Shown here: piece by piece, positions 50,693 to 59,778 of the stretch
How positions within the stretch are numbered: position 1 is the stretch's first letter
Layout: every line of letters begins with the position of its first letter
Assembly: GCF_001663175.1 (NCBI RefSeq)
Contig: NZ_CP016033.1
Span: 310,001-374,000 of the forward strand
Origin: Erythrobacter neustonensis
Lineage (GTDB): Bacteria > Pseudomonadota > Alphaproteobacteria > Sphingomonadales > Sphingomonadaceae
Direction: 5' to 3'
DNA length: 64,000 nt
The notes under the pieces: model-generated
Database searches by the model: none
What the model was told of the DNA's origin: nothing
Seen by the model: only the letters and a program-made list of their open reading frames with translations
Translations under genes and position numbers: made by a program

Positions 50693-51075
50693 GCCACACC
50701 CGCATCCTTCCAGCAGCGCTGCTGCTGGGGCTTGGCGTTTGCTACACCGCCAGCGCCGCTTCAGAGGCGCCGCAGGCCAAAGTTTCGCCCAGCTTCAACT
50801 GCGCCAAGGCGCGCGCCGGCAGCATCGACAAGGTGATCTGCGCCAGCCCGGAACTCTCGCAGCTCGATCGCGACATGGACGAGGACTACATGCGCGCCAT
50901 GGCCGAAACCCCGCGCGCGATGTGGCCGGATATCCTCGCCGAACAGCGCGAATTCATCCGCAGCCGCAACAAGTGCATGGGGATCAAGAAGCAGCGGCAC
51001 CACTGCATCGCTTTCGCGTATGAATCCCGCATCCAGCGGCTGGCCGACTGGATCGACGGTTCGTGGCAGGAATAG
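50689..51075 (+). CDS. LprI/DUF1311 family secreted protein
   Basis: 128 residues with a signal peptide and the LprI (DUF1311) pattern: SFNCAKARAGSIDKVICAS, LSQLDRDMDEDY, EQREFIRSRNKC and CIAFAYESRIQRL. The four cysteines should pair. LprI of Mycobacterium inhibits lysozyme, but most DUF1311 proteins are untested. Overlaps the CopC-like gene by 4 bp. Confidence 0.82.
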   Translation: MSHTRILPAALLLGLGVCYTASAASEAPQAKVSPSFNCAKARAGSIDKVICASPELSQLDRDMDEDYMRAMAETPRAMWPDILAEQREFIRSRNKCMGIKKQRHHCIAFAYESRIQRLADWIDGSWQE

Positions 51076-51087
51076 GGAGGCGCTAAG

Positions 51088-52113
51088 ATGGCGATGATGC
51101 GATCCGCGGTGATGGCAGCCGGCCTGCTGGCATTCCTCCCCGCGCCCGCCAAGGCCAACGACACACAGGCGGCGCTCGGCCTCGGCGGGCTGATCTTCGA
51201 ACGCAGCGACGAGATCGCAATGGAAAGCGAGGATCTCTACCTGTCTCACGACAAGGTGCGCGTGCGCTATACCTACCGCAATCTGACCAGCAAGCCGGTG
51301 ACCATCCTCGTCGCCTTCCCGCTGCCCGATGTGCCGCTGGATGGCCGCGATCTGGAATGGATCGAAAGCGCCTATCCCGACTGGGACGCGATCGGCATGA
51401 CGACCAAGGTCGATGGCAAGCAGGTTGAATTACTGCGCATCGATGTGCCCAAGCTTGGCGGCAAGGACATCTCGGCAAGGCTCAAGGAACGCGGTTGGCC
51501 GGTGCGATATTGGCAGGACGAGGGCTTTCACGCCCGCCTTGCCGCGCTTTCCGCAGACGACAAGTCCGAACTGGTGGGCGAGGGCCTGCTCAGCGCGGAT
51601 CAGTTGACCGGACACGAATTGCGTCCGCTGTGGACCGTCTCGACCGCCTTCGTGCGCACGCAGACCTTTCCCCCTGGCAAGGCCGTGACGGTCGAGCACG
51701 CCTATGAACCCATGATCGGGGGTACGGTCACTTCGGCGCTCGACCGCGAGGCGCGGTATGAGAGCATGGCCGGGCCTGACGGCTACGAAGCGCGCTACTG
51801 CGTCGATGGTCCGTTCCTGCGCGGCTATGATCGCCGCCGCTACACCGCAGATGGCGGGCGCATTGAAACAGTCATGCCGGTCGAAACCTGGCTCAGCTAT
51901 GTGCTGGCCACCGGCGCCAATTGGAAGGGGCCGATCAAGCGGTTCAAACTGACGGTGGACAAGCCCGGCCCGCAGGTGCTGGTCAGCCTGTGCATGGATG
52001 GTCTGACGAGAGTTTCCCCCACCCGGTTCGAAGTGGTGAAAACCGATTTCGAGCCCACTCGCGACATTGACATTCTCTTTCTCGAGGTAGTCTCATCCGA
52101 TGGCGGCAGCTAA
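51088..52113 (+). CDS. DUF4424 family secreted protein
   Basis: 341 residues with a signal peptide (cleavage near PAKAND), matching DUF4424 in its opening (AALGLGGLIFERSDEIAMESE) and VAFPLPDVP. It is all-beta and periplasmic by prediction. The function of the family is unknown. A good ribosome site (GGGAGG) precedes ATG 51088. Confidence 0.83.
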   Translation: MAMMRSAVMAAGLLAFLPAPAKANDTQAALGLGGLIFERSDEIAMESEDLYLSHDKVRVRYTYRNLTSKPVTILVAFPLPDVPLDGRDLEWIESAYPDWDAIGMTTKVDGKQVELLRIDVPKLGGKDISARLKERGWPVRYWQDEGFHARLAALSADDKSELVGEGLLSADQLTGHELRPLWTVSTAFVRTQTFPPGKAVTVEHAYEPMIGGTVTSALDREARYESMAGPDGYEARYCVDGPFLRGYDRRRYTADGGRIETVMPVETWLSYVLATGANWKGPIKRFKLTVDKPGPQVLVSLCMDGLTRVSPTRFEVVKTDFEPTRDIDILFLEVVSSDGGS

Positions 52114-52697
52114 GATGGGGGCACGTTTGGAATGACGCGAAATGCGCCACATAAATCCGGCCGATGCACAAGGGCCGGCACTCTTTATTGCGCGGTCTGC
52201 CGAACGCGGCTGAGCCCGTCACTTGAAATAGCCACACGACCGGCGCTTGATCAGGCACCGATAGCCTTCGCGCATGGAACCCCGGTCGTTCCCACTGGCC
52301 ATGCCATCCGTTCGTCACAGCCTGCGCCCTGGATTTCAGCAGCGTGCCGGATACTCATGTCGGTCCCGCAACACTGGCTTAATCCGGACGATGTGGCAGC
52401 GTGGGTCCAAGAGGCTGCTGACGGATCGGGCATGTCGGGTTGCTGTGGGCCGACAGGGGTGTCGGGGCCCAACCAGCAATGTCGCCGTTGCAGGTCACTT
52501 GTCGGTGTGTTGCAGGACGACTGCATAACGCCGCGCGTTTTCATGCCAGACCCGGAAAAGACGTTCTGGGCCGAAAAAGATGCCGACCATCTGCCGTGGT
52601 GAATGCCCCGGTCGGCAACCCCGTTCCAGGGTCTGGCGTTTCGTCGTTTTTCTACAATCAACCATGAGCACATTGTGAAAATCGGCGATTCGCCGGT
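52114..52697. other. 584-base gap in the secreted-protein cluster
   Basis: No strong gene and lower GC than the flanks. It contains one doubtful small Cys-rich ORF (see 52357) and an eight-G run just after the next start (about 52720-52727). A new promoter for the second half of the cluster is likely here, but I could not identify it. Confidence 0.5.
52357..52602 (+). CDS. Doubtful small cysteine-rich ORF
   Basis: 81 residues if it starts at ATG 52357 (open from 52132). The region MSGCCGPTGVSGPN, CRRC and DDCITPRVFMPDPEKTFW is protein-like in composition, with six cysteines. There is no signal peptide or recognised family, and the upstream part looks non-coding. It may be a real small gene or the relic of one. 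Confidence 0.3.
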   Translation: MSVPQHWLNPDDVAAWVQEAADGSGMSGCCGPTGVSGPNQQCRRCRSLVGVLQDDCITPRVFMPDPEKTFWAEKDADHLPW

Positions 52698-53507
52698 ATG
52701 TCCGTATGGTGTTCGGCGCTGCGGGGGGGGTATCGCGATTTGTCGGGATTGATTTTGTCATCGCAGGCTGCGCTGGGCCTTCTGGCATGCGCTCACGCCT
52801 ATGACATTGCGCGCAAGGAAAACCCTCTCGATCCCCGGCTTCGCGAGCATGCAGCCATTCTGGCGCGGCAGGTGGACGACTTTGGTCACGCCGGTTCTGA
52901 AAGCGATCCGTCCGGATCGTCGCTGGCCGATGGCTGGGCCACGATGGTGACCCAGTGCGACACGCAGTTCCGGCAACCCTTTGGCGAGGTGTCGGATTGG
53001 CTGGCACATGGCGCGGGATACGCAAATCCTTCCCCGGATCCGGCCGCACTCGAATGGAACCGCAAGGCAGCCGCAGCTGGCAGCGCGGAAGGTCTTTGGC
53101 GCGTGGGTCATGCTTATCGCTATGCAGGGTCCGGGGTGACACCTGACCGAGAGGAAGCGCATCGCTGGTTCCGTATGGCGGCAGCGCGCGGGCATCCCGA
53201 TGCCGCGTTGCAACTCTATCAGGACCTCTACCCCGACGATGCGCCGGGAGCTGCGTCAGCCGATGCCATCGCGCTGCTTGATCTGGCGCTTGCAGGCCGC
53301 CTCCCCGATGCCGCTTACCAGATGGCTCTTGCAATCTTTCTGGGCGTGCGGGGCAATGGCGATCCGGTTCTGGCAGCCGCCTGGATGCACATTGCCGCAC
53401 GCGAGGGCAGCGAACTCGGGATCGACTCATTGCCCAATGTGCTCGAGCCGCTGAACTCTGCACAGCGCGAGGCCGCGCTGGTGCTTTCCCGAACGCTCCA
53501 GAAATAG
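52698..53507 (+). CDS. Sel1-like repeat protein
   Basis: 269 residues with Sel1/TPR-like repeats (AALEWNRKAAAAGSAEGLWRVGHAY, then EAHRWFRMAAARGHPDAALQL). The N-terminus (SGLILSSQAALGLLACAHAYD) is hydrophobic but not a clean signal peptide, so the true start may lie elsewhere or the 5' end may be altered near the G8 run at about 52720. It probably acts as a protein-protein scaffold in the envelope. Confidence 0.7.
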   Translation: MSVWCSALRGGYRDLSGLILSSQAALGLLACAHAYDIARKENPLDPRLREHAAILARQVDDFGHAGSESDPSGSSLADGWATMVTQCDTQFRQPFGEVSDWLAHGAGYANPSPDPAALEWNRKAAAAGSAEGLWRVGHAYRYAGSGVTPDREEAHRWFRMAAARGHPDAALQLYQDLYPDDAPGAASADAIALLDLALAGRLPDAAYQMALAIFLGVRGNGDPVLAAAWMHIAAREGSELGIDSLPNVLEPLNSAQREAALVLSRTLQK

Positions 53508-53516
53508 GATTTGCCG

Positions 53517-53813
53517 ATGTTTATCCTGTCCCTTGCTTTGCTGGCGGCATCATCGACGGCGCCCGATCCCTACATCTGTCTCGGCACCACCGCGCGCGCC
53601 ATTGCAGAGCTCCGCGAAGCTGGACGCGAGCCGGAGGCTCGGCTGCTTGCCGCGCAGTCGATCTGGCTGGATCAGGTTCGCCCGGCCGTGCCCGGCACGG
53701 CCGATGCCAGCCTGATCGAGGATGCCCGCATCAGCCGGATTGACCAGCCGCGACGCGCCTTTCGCCGCGATCTGAAGCGCTGCCTTGCCCAGACGCCAAA
53801 GCCTGCCAAGTGA
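53517..53813 (+). CDS. Small secreted protein, unknown
   Basis: 98 residues with a short signal peptide (MFILSLALLAASSTA) and two cysteines (YICLGT near the N-terminus and KRCLAQ near the C-terminus) in a mostly helical chain. AGGA precedes ATG 53517. No family recognised; its spacing (9 bp after the Sel1 gene, overlap with the next) places it in the operon. Confidence 0.72.
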   Translation: MFILSLALLAASSTAPDPYICLGTTARAIAELREAGREPEARLLAAQSIWLDQVRPAVPGTADASLIEDARISRIDQPRRAFRRDLKRCLAQTPKPAK

Positions 53814-53827
53814 AGGTGCAGCATCGG

Positions 53828-54943
53828 ATGATGAAGACTGCGATCGCCGCTTTCGGTTTGCTACTCGCCAGCGCCGCGCAAGCGACCACGTCCTGTGTGG
53901 ATTCCGCCCATGCCCCGCTTGAAGGGCAATCGAACGTGCCCCTGCCCACCGGGTTCGAGCCGTGCGATACCGGCGCGCTGATTGCCAAGGGCGACACCAA
54001 TATCTGGCGCTGTAAGGTGCAGCCCGGCTTCGAAGACAAGGTCGGCGCGACCTATCTTGTCGTCATCGAACAGGGCGGCCGGATCGTCGCGACCGAACGC
54101 GACGACATGGAGCAGGGGCCGCTCGATGCGCTGCGCTGGTACGAGGTCGATTTCGACCGCGACGGCGCCCACGAACATGTCATCGCCCGCCGGGTCATGG
54201 AAACGCCCGCGCATGCCATCCAGCAATGGCGGGTCAGCATCCATTCGGCAGACTGGAGCAAGGTCATCACCAGCTTTGATGGGGTGGAGGATTTCGGCCC
54301 CGATGCCATCTTCCGCGATAGTCCGGATGAAGGGTGCCTCATCCTCCAGACCCGCTATGAGGCGCTGCCGGGCGAAGGCGAGCAACTGGCGCTGAAGGGC
54401 AGCCTGTGGGCGATCGTGGATGATGAGCCCGTCGCACTGGCAGAAGAGCCCGAACCCCGCGTGCTGGATGCCGCCTTCATCGCCGAGCGCCAGCAAGCGC
54501 CCTACCCTGACGACTACATGCGCACGCCCTTCCGCTGGCTGTACGGGCGTGATCATGAGGCGGAACAGGCCGCGACAAGCCCGCAAGATGAAGCCGCCGC
54601 CAAACTGCTTGGCGCGGTGCGCGGCTATGTCCTGCTGGGCGAGGCGTGCCGCGAACCGCTGGGCAACGATCTGGCCAATGCCTTCGCGATCAATGCGCGC
54701 GCCGCGCTGGAAAGGCTGGGCGGCGATGCCGCAGCCGCGCAAGTCTTCGTCAAGGAGGCGAGCGAAGTCGCCGCCTACAACTGCGCGGGCGAGGGCCCAT
54801 GCTGGCGCAAATATTTCGATATGCCGGATGCCACCGACGCGCAGGGCTTTGCCGCCTGCGCCACCGCCGCTGCGCAAGCGCAGGAAGATTTCAGCACGAT
54901 CATGGTCACCGCAATGACCATGGGGTCGTCACAGGAGCGTTGA
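53828..54943 (+). CDS. Secreted protein with DxDxDG-like loop, unknown
   Basis: 371 residues with a signal peptide (MMKTAIAAFGLLLASAAQA). It contains a calcium-loop-like DFDRDGAHEHV at about residue 110, as in FG-GAP/VCBS blades, and scattered cysteines (YNCAGEGPCW). ATG 53828 and 53831 are adjacent; a GTG at 53810 overlapping the previous stop is an alternative. No family recognised. Confidence 0.72.
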   Translation: MMKTAIAAFGLLLASAAQATTSCVDSAHAPLEGQSNVPLPTGFEPCDTGALIAKGDTNIWRCKVQPGFEDKVGATYLVVIEQGGRIVATERDDMEQGPLDALRWYEVDFDRDGAHEHVIARRVMETPAHAIQQWRVSIHSADWSKVITSFDGVEDFGPDAIFRDSPDEGCLILQTRYEALPGEGEQLALKGSLWAIVDDEPVALAEEPEPRVLDAAFIAERQQAPYPDDYMRTPFRWLYGRDHEAEQAATSPQDEAAAKLLGAVRGYVLLGEACREPLGNDLANAFAINARAALERLGGDAAAAQVFVKEASEVAAYNCAGEGPCWRKYFDMPDATDAQGFAACATAAAQAQEDFSTIMVTAMTMGSSQER

Positions 54944-54945
54944 GA

Positions 54946-56586
54946 ATGAAAAGACTGTTGTGGCTGCTGCTCGCCCTTGTTTCCGCCGTGCTGAACCCCG
55001 TCGCGGCGTTGGCGCAAGACGGCGCTGCGCTCAGGCCGGTGCCGGTCGCGCTGAACGGCGCGGATGAGATGAAGCTGAAGGGTGACTTATGCCGATATGG
55101 CTTTGTCGCATCGGAAACGAGGAAATTCAGCGGCGATGAGCGCTTGGCCGCTTGCCGCGAAGCCTATGTCGGTTTCGGCGGTAGTGCGTTCCACCGGAAC
55201 GATATGGCAATGAGCCTGTGTGTCGACAGGAAAAAGACCGGCACTTTCCAGATCGCCGCGCAGGACAGGGATCTCTGTTACAACGCGGCCGTCGATACCT
55301 TTGCGGTGACGCTTACCGAACCCCTCAGCGTCCATTCCCAGCTTCTCGACGCGCTGCCTGCGCTGTGCGATGCCGGGCACTATAAAAGCTGTGTGCTTCT
55401 TGCACGCATCTCGATGCTGCGGCCCAAGGAATTCGCATCGCCGCTGTCGGCGGCCGATGCCGTAGCGACGCTTGAGCGGGCGTGCACGGCGAAGACCCGA
55501 ACCGCCTGCTATTATACCGCACAGATCGCGTTCAAGGCCAAGGATTGGGCACGGACAGGCACTTTTCTTCGGCAGGAATGCGCGCTTGGCACCAAGGACG
55601 TGTGCGATGAAATCACGCGTCTCGGCTCACGCGGCGATGCAGGTTTCGAATTTGCCAGAGGGATGTACAAGTCCGACATCGAATTGTTCGACGAAGCCTG
55701 CTGGCGCGACGAGGACAGGTCCAGCTGCTTCATCGTGGCCCGGTACAAACAGCGGGTCAAGGAACTCGACATATCGACGGCGCGCCGCGCATGTTTCACG
55801 GGCGATGCCGGTTTTTGCGAAGACTTGGCGAAGCAGGAAGCCTTCGAAGGCGATCTCGGCAAGGTTGACGATGCCTTGTATCGCGGCTGCCGGCTCGACA
55901 TCGGTCTTTGCGATGAACTGGTAAATTATCGTTCGGGCAAGCTCGTTTACGAACGCTCGCCCGATTTCCTGCCGCCTGATCCGCAATATATTGCGGCGCG
56001 GCTCGTCGAAAGCCGGGCCGCACGCGATGCATCGGGCAAGCCGGCGGCGACCTTCTTTGAAATCATGCTGTGCGACATCGGCGATCTTTCGGCGTGCAAG
56101 GAACTTGGGATGAAGGTTCCGCGCGACACGCCATCCTTTACAATGCCGCCAATCAATGAATTCGTCAGCAAGGTGCAGGCCAAGGCCGACGAGAAATGCC
56201 GACAAAAGCGCGAGGCGGATTTCTGCCGCGAAATGGCGATCGTGCTGCGCCCGCGCTTCAACGGCGAGCAGGCGATCGACATGCCGCGCGCCGCGCGTTT
56301 CGGTGCGGCGGCGTGCATGCTCGGCAAGATCGACATGTGCGGTTTCTCCGGCGTCGCTCTGGTCGAAGGCCAGCACGGCGGCCCGCCCGATCGCAAGAAC
56401 GGCAGCGCGCTGCTCGACAAGGGGTGTAGCGGGCGCGATGCAGCGGCGTGCTATTTCTTCGCCACGGTCCTTGCACAGGATGGCCGGTTTGATCAGGCCA
56501 AACTTGCCGCGCAGACTGCGCTTCAAATCAACCCCGCCTTTGCCGAAGCAAAGGACCTTCTCGCCAAGCTGAATCAGGAGCAATGA
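54946..56586 (+). CDS. Secreted Hcp-like cysteine-rich Sel1 repeat protein
   Basis: 546 residues with a signal peptide (ending VAALAQ). About ten short repeats carry a Cys pair spaced by 6-8 residues, for example ERACTAKTRTACYY, EECALGTKDVC-type, EACWRDEDRSSCF, RACFTGDAGFC and KGCSGRDAAACYFF. This is the pattern of Helicobacter cysteine-rich (Hcp) proteins, in which each helix pair is closed by a disulfide. It ends with a TPR-like helix pair. CAGGAG precedes ATG 54946; overlaps the next gene by 4 bp. Confidence 0.8.
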   Translation: MKRLLWLLLALVSAVLNPVAALAQDGAALRPVPVALNGADEMKLKGDLCRYGFVASETRKFSGDERLAACREAYVGFGGSAFHRNDMAMSLCVDRKKTGTFQIAAQDRDLCYNAAVDTFAVTLTEPLSVHSQLLDALPALCDAGHYKSCVLLARISMLRPKEFASPLSAADAVATLERACTAKTRTACYYTAQIAFKAKDWARTGTFLRQECALGTKDVCDEITRLGSRGDAGFEFARGMYKSDIELFDEACWRDEDRSSCFIVARYKQRVKELDISTARRACFTGDAGFCEDLAKQEAFEGDLGKVDDALYRGCRLDIGLCDELVNYRSGKLVYERSPDFLPPDPQYIAARLVESRAARDASGKPAATFFEIMLCDIGDLSACKELGMKVPRDTPSFTMPPINEFVSKVQAKADEKCRQKREADFCREMAIVLRPRFNGEQAIDMPRAARFGAAACMLGKIDMCGFSGVALVEGQHGGPPDRKNGSALLDKGCSGRDAAACYFFATVLAQDGRFDQAKLAAQTALQINPAFAEAKDLLAKLNQEQ

Positions 56587-57605
56587 TGCCGCTTTCTTCA
56601 TTCTCTCGCGCGGCGCTCCGCCATGCACTCGCTGGTACGGCCATGGCGATGGCCACTGCAACCATGGCTGCACCCACTCCGCGCGGCGTGCCGAAAGAGG
56701 TGTACGCCGCGGTCAAGGCGCGCTTCGGCACGGCTCACGCTGCCTTGTATGAAGGCGCTGACGGAGCGCCCGTGGTGCCGCAGCCACCGACCGTTATGTT
56801 CCGCAAGGTCGACATCAACCGCGACGGCACTTCCGATTGGCTGGTCGATTACGAACGCGCCAGCACCGTAATCGGCGGGTTGTGCGGCACCGGCGGATGC
56901 CTGAAACAGGTCTTTGTCTCGCGCGGTGATGGCAGTTACGGGCTCGGCTTTGCTGCCCAAGCGATCAAAATCACCGTGAAGCGCGCAAATTCCGCCATGC
57001 CGGCGGTTCTTGCGAACATGCACGGGGTTCATTGTGGCGGAACGGGCAGCGATGCCTGCGTAATCCCGATGCGATGGGAACCCACCGCAGGCAGGCTGGT
57101 GCCTGTTGCTTACCCAGACGGTGCCGCCGTTATCCGACCTTTTGACGCATTGGCCGATGCCCCCGTGGCCGCGCCGCCCACCATTCTCGCAAAGCGCGAT
57201 GCGGATCGCGCGATCTGCGAAAAAGCGGGCTTCACCTTGCCGGACGCAGATGGCGAAAGCGCCACTTACCCCTTTCTCGATGTTAACGGCGATGCGATCC
57301 TCGACTGGATTGTCCAGCCGTATTGTATGCAGTCGGAGACCGATGACCCGGTCGAAACGCCGGACGGCGCCCAAGCCGCCATGCCGGTGCTCGACAATGC
57401 CGTGTTCGTCAGCCGCGGTTCGGATTTCGTGAATGTATGGTCTGGTCCGGACAGCCTGGCGTTCGACTTGACTGGGGCTCAGCCGGCTATGGTGGTGTCA
57501 CAGGAGGGTTCGATCTGCGACAACGATGAAGCGGGCGCCTGTGATGCCACAACAACCTACATCTGGGACAAAGTCTCCAGCAAGATCATGATATTGGCGC
57601 AATAG
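56583..57605 (+). CDS. Secreted protein with two EF-like/FG-GAP calcium loops, unknown
   Basis: 340 residues with a signal peptide (cleavage near TMAAPT). Two loops DINRDGTSDWLVD and DVNGDAILDWIV have the D-x-D/N-x-D/N-G pattern of calcium-binding FG-GAP or dockerin-type repeats, about 160 residues apart, so the protein is probably a duplicated domain. Cysteines occur in GLCGTGGC. Related in style to the protein at 53828. Last rightward gene of the cluster. Confidence 0.75.
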   Translation: MMPLSSFSRAALRHALAGTAMAMATATMAAPTPRGVPKEVYAAVKARFGTAHAALYEGADGAPVVPQPPTVMFRKVDINRDGTSDWLVDYERASTVIGGLCGTGGCLKQVFVSRGDGSYGLGFAAQAIKITVKRANSAMPAVLANMHGVHCGGTGSDACVIPMRWEPTAGRLVPVAYPDGAAVIRPFDALADAPVAAPPTILAKRDADRAICEKAGFTLPDADGESATYPFLDVNGDAILDWIVQPYCMQSETDDPVETPDGAQAAMPVLDNAVFVSRGSDFVNVWSGPDSLAFDLTGAQPAMVVSQEGSICDNDEAGACDATTTYIWDKVSSKIMILAQ

Positions 57606-57824
57606 ATAATCCACACCTTCTCTGTCGCGGCGGGAATCGCAGTTCATCATCCAGTGCCGACAAGAGCAGCTGCGCCTCGCGGGAGCGATTGCAATTGCTT
57701 TTCCAACGCGGCCAGAACAGAATAGTGCAACCACTCCGTCTGTTTGATCGACCGGTCGATTGGCATTTCATTTCGATCGGACACGATCATCAGTTGGCCG
57801 TCTTCAGAAACTTACAGGCCGCTT

Positions 57825-58232
57825 TTAGCCCTCTAACGCTGCCAGCGCTTGCTTAGCTTGGCTGTAACCGGGATCCAGCGATAAGGCGCGACGCATGTAC
57901 ATTTTGGCCTTGACGCGATCCTGTCCGACCGGGTCGCCATTGGCGTAAATCGCGCCCAAATTGTAGCAGGCCCGAGCACTGCCCCGATCGCAACCCTTTG
58001 CGAACAGTGCCATCCCTTTCCATTTGTCCTGGATCAGGCCCCAGCCTTCGTAATACAGAAGGCCAAGGTTGTAGCAGGCATCGCCTTCACCACGATCACA
58101 AGCGATCGAATACTCAGGGACTCCGACCTGTGCTTGCAGGGCCGGCGCAAGCAGATACATCCCGACCATAGATATGAAAGCTGTGGGCATAAGGGAAAAG
58201 CCAGATTTGATCGATTTCCTCGATTTTGTCAT
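57825..58232 (-). CDS. Small Hcp-like Sel1 repeat protein
   Basis: 135 residues. A hydrophobic N-terminal segment (about 13-35) is a signal or anchor; the mature part has two Sel1/Hcp repeats with C-x7-C pairs (ACDRGEGDACYNLG and GCDRGSARACYNLG) and a final TPR-like helix pair. ATG 58232 is preceded by GGGGAAGGG; the frame is open to 58292. It is convergent with the cluster and shares its repeat type. Confidence 0.85.
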   Translation of the reverse strand: MTKSRKSIKSGFSLMPTAFISMVGMYLLAPALQAQVGVPEYSIACDRGEGDACYNLGLLYYEGWGLIQDKWKGMALFAKGCDRGSARACYNLGAIYANGDPVGQDRVKAKMYMRRALSLDPGYSQAKQALAALEG

Positions 58233-58991
58233 AGAACCCTTCCCCCCTTGAAGTCGTTTGTTTGCATGAGCGATGGTTAGCTCTGCCTGCATCCGATGAC
58301 GTTGCTAAATGATGAGGTCAATACAGACGCAAGACTTGGCAGGATTTTGAAAACCGTCGTGTGCGTCCTCGCGGTTCCGACCGCGAGGAGTAGTCTGACA
58401 GGTCACCACTTATGCTTGTTCGTGCCCTGCGGTAAGACGGGCTGCGGTGAGGCACCAGCAAATGCTGGCGGCGCGTGCCGCGAGACATGAAGACGGGCTT
58501 TTAAATCCTATTCACAACAAGCAAATAGTCATAAGCTTGACGCATTAGCTGCGCGAATAATCGACTTTAACCCCTCGATGGCAGGCCCTCTGGCACCTCT
58601 CGCTGGCGTCAATCCCGCTAATTCGCGAACTTTCGCTCAGAGCACTTTCTGCCACATCCGGCCCTCCCTGATCGCGTCAGGGTGCCCGCTTTCGAAAAGC
58701 CTTGGTTCTCTGGTCGAGCGTCCGTTAGGGGGTCGATTGCCGAAGGTCCGCTTTATTTCCGCTCACCTGCGAGAGCGCCATTGCCGGGCGAGGCGCATGG
58801 GAAATTTCCTACTTCTGCAAATCGTGCAATAGGCCGGACATGTCTTGTCGCCCCACCCCCGTTTTCGCGCGCGAAACCTGTGTCCGTCCGCGTGATGTAT
58901 TGGCTGTCAGGCCATTGATGACGATCGATTTTTCCGGATGCCGGAAAGGTGACAAGGTGTCGCCTTTGTCACCTTCACAACAGGCGCGCCG
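58233..58991. other. 759-base gap with tandem hairpins before queE
   Basis: No convincing gene; the short open frames at 58296 and 58578 have no signal peptide, ribosome site or protein-like pattern. Just before queE there are two hairpins: TTTCCGG ATG CCGGAAA (58931-58947) and AAGGTGACAA (58946-58955) / TTGTCACCTT (58966-58975). They may form a 5' leader control element; neither fits the preQ1 riboswitch consensus that I know. Confidence 0.5.
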
Positions 58992-59726
58992 ATGAACCTC
59001 ACCCTTGCCACCGACGACACCGGCGGGCCGGAAATTTTCGCCTCGCTGCAGGGCGAAGGGCCGTCGGCCGGAATGCCGGTTGCCTTCGTGCGGCTGTCGC
59101 GCTGCAACCTCGCCTGTACGTGGTGCGACACGGCCTATACCTGGCATTTCGAGGGCGACAACCGGCCGCACCGCGACTGCGTGACCTTTGACCGCAAGGC
59201 CAATCAGGTGACGCTTTCGCCCGGGGAAACCGCTGCGCGGATTGCAGCTCTGGGCCAGAACCGCCTCGTCATCACCGGGGGCGAACCGCTGCTTCAGGCA
59301 GGCGCGCTGGCCGAGATGCTGGCGCACCTGCCCGATCATACCGTCGAGATCGAAACCAACGGCACGGTCGCCCCGCCCGCGCGGCTCGATATCCGGGTGG
59401 ATCAATACAATGTCAGCCCCAAGCTTTCGCACAGCGGCAATCCGGCCGACCTCGCCTTGCTGCCCGAACGGCTCGACGCATGGGCCGCCGAACCGCGCGC
59501 GTTCCTCAAGTTCGTGGTCGCCGCGCCGGCAGATGTGGACGAGGTGCTGGCGCTCCAGCGCCGCTACCGCTTCCGTCCCGAACGCGTGTTCCTGATGGCC
59601 GAGGGGACGGACAGCGCAACCCAGCGCGAACGGCAGGCATGGCTGTCAGACCTGTGCCTGAAGCATGGCTTCCGCATGAGCGACCGGCTGCATATCCATC
59701 TTTACGGGGACACCAGAGGCACGTGA
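58992..59726 (+). CDS. queE: 7-carboxy-7-deazaguanine synthase QueE
   Basis: 244-residue radical SAM enzyme with the cluster motif CNLACTWCDT (Cx3Cx2C), a preceding EIFASLQGEGPSAGMP and the SAM-binding TGGEPLLQ. It converts carboxytetrahydropterin to 7-carboxy-7-deazaguanine in queuosine synthesis. No other que gene is in the window. A CDG hairpin leader region precedes it. Confidence 0.95.
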   Translation: MNLTLATDDTGGPEIFASLQGEGPSAGMPVAFVRLSRCNLACTWCDTAYTWHFEGDNRPHRDCVTFDRKANQVTLSPGETAARIAALGQNRLVITGGEPLLQAGALAEMLAHLPDHTVEIETNGTVAPPARLDIRVDQYNVSPKLSHSGNPADLALLPERLDAWAAEPRAFLKFVVAAPADVDEVLALQRRYRFRPERVFLMAEGTDSATQRERQAWLSDLCLKHGFRMSDRLHIHLYGDTRGT

Positions 59727-59778
59727 ACGAAAGGAGGCATTGACCGGCCACGCGGAGCGATCGCAGGCGCGAACGCAA

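Noticed and set aside
52495..53463. 322-residue minus-strand frame opposite the Sel1 protein gene
   Set aside because: Low-complexity Arg/Pro-rich shadow.
58296..58832. Short open frames before queE
   Set aside because: No ribosome site, signal or recognisable motif; likely non-coding.
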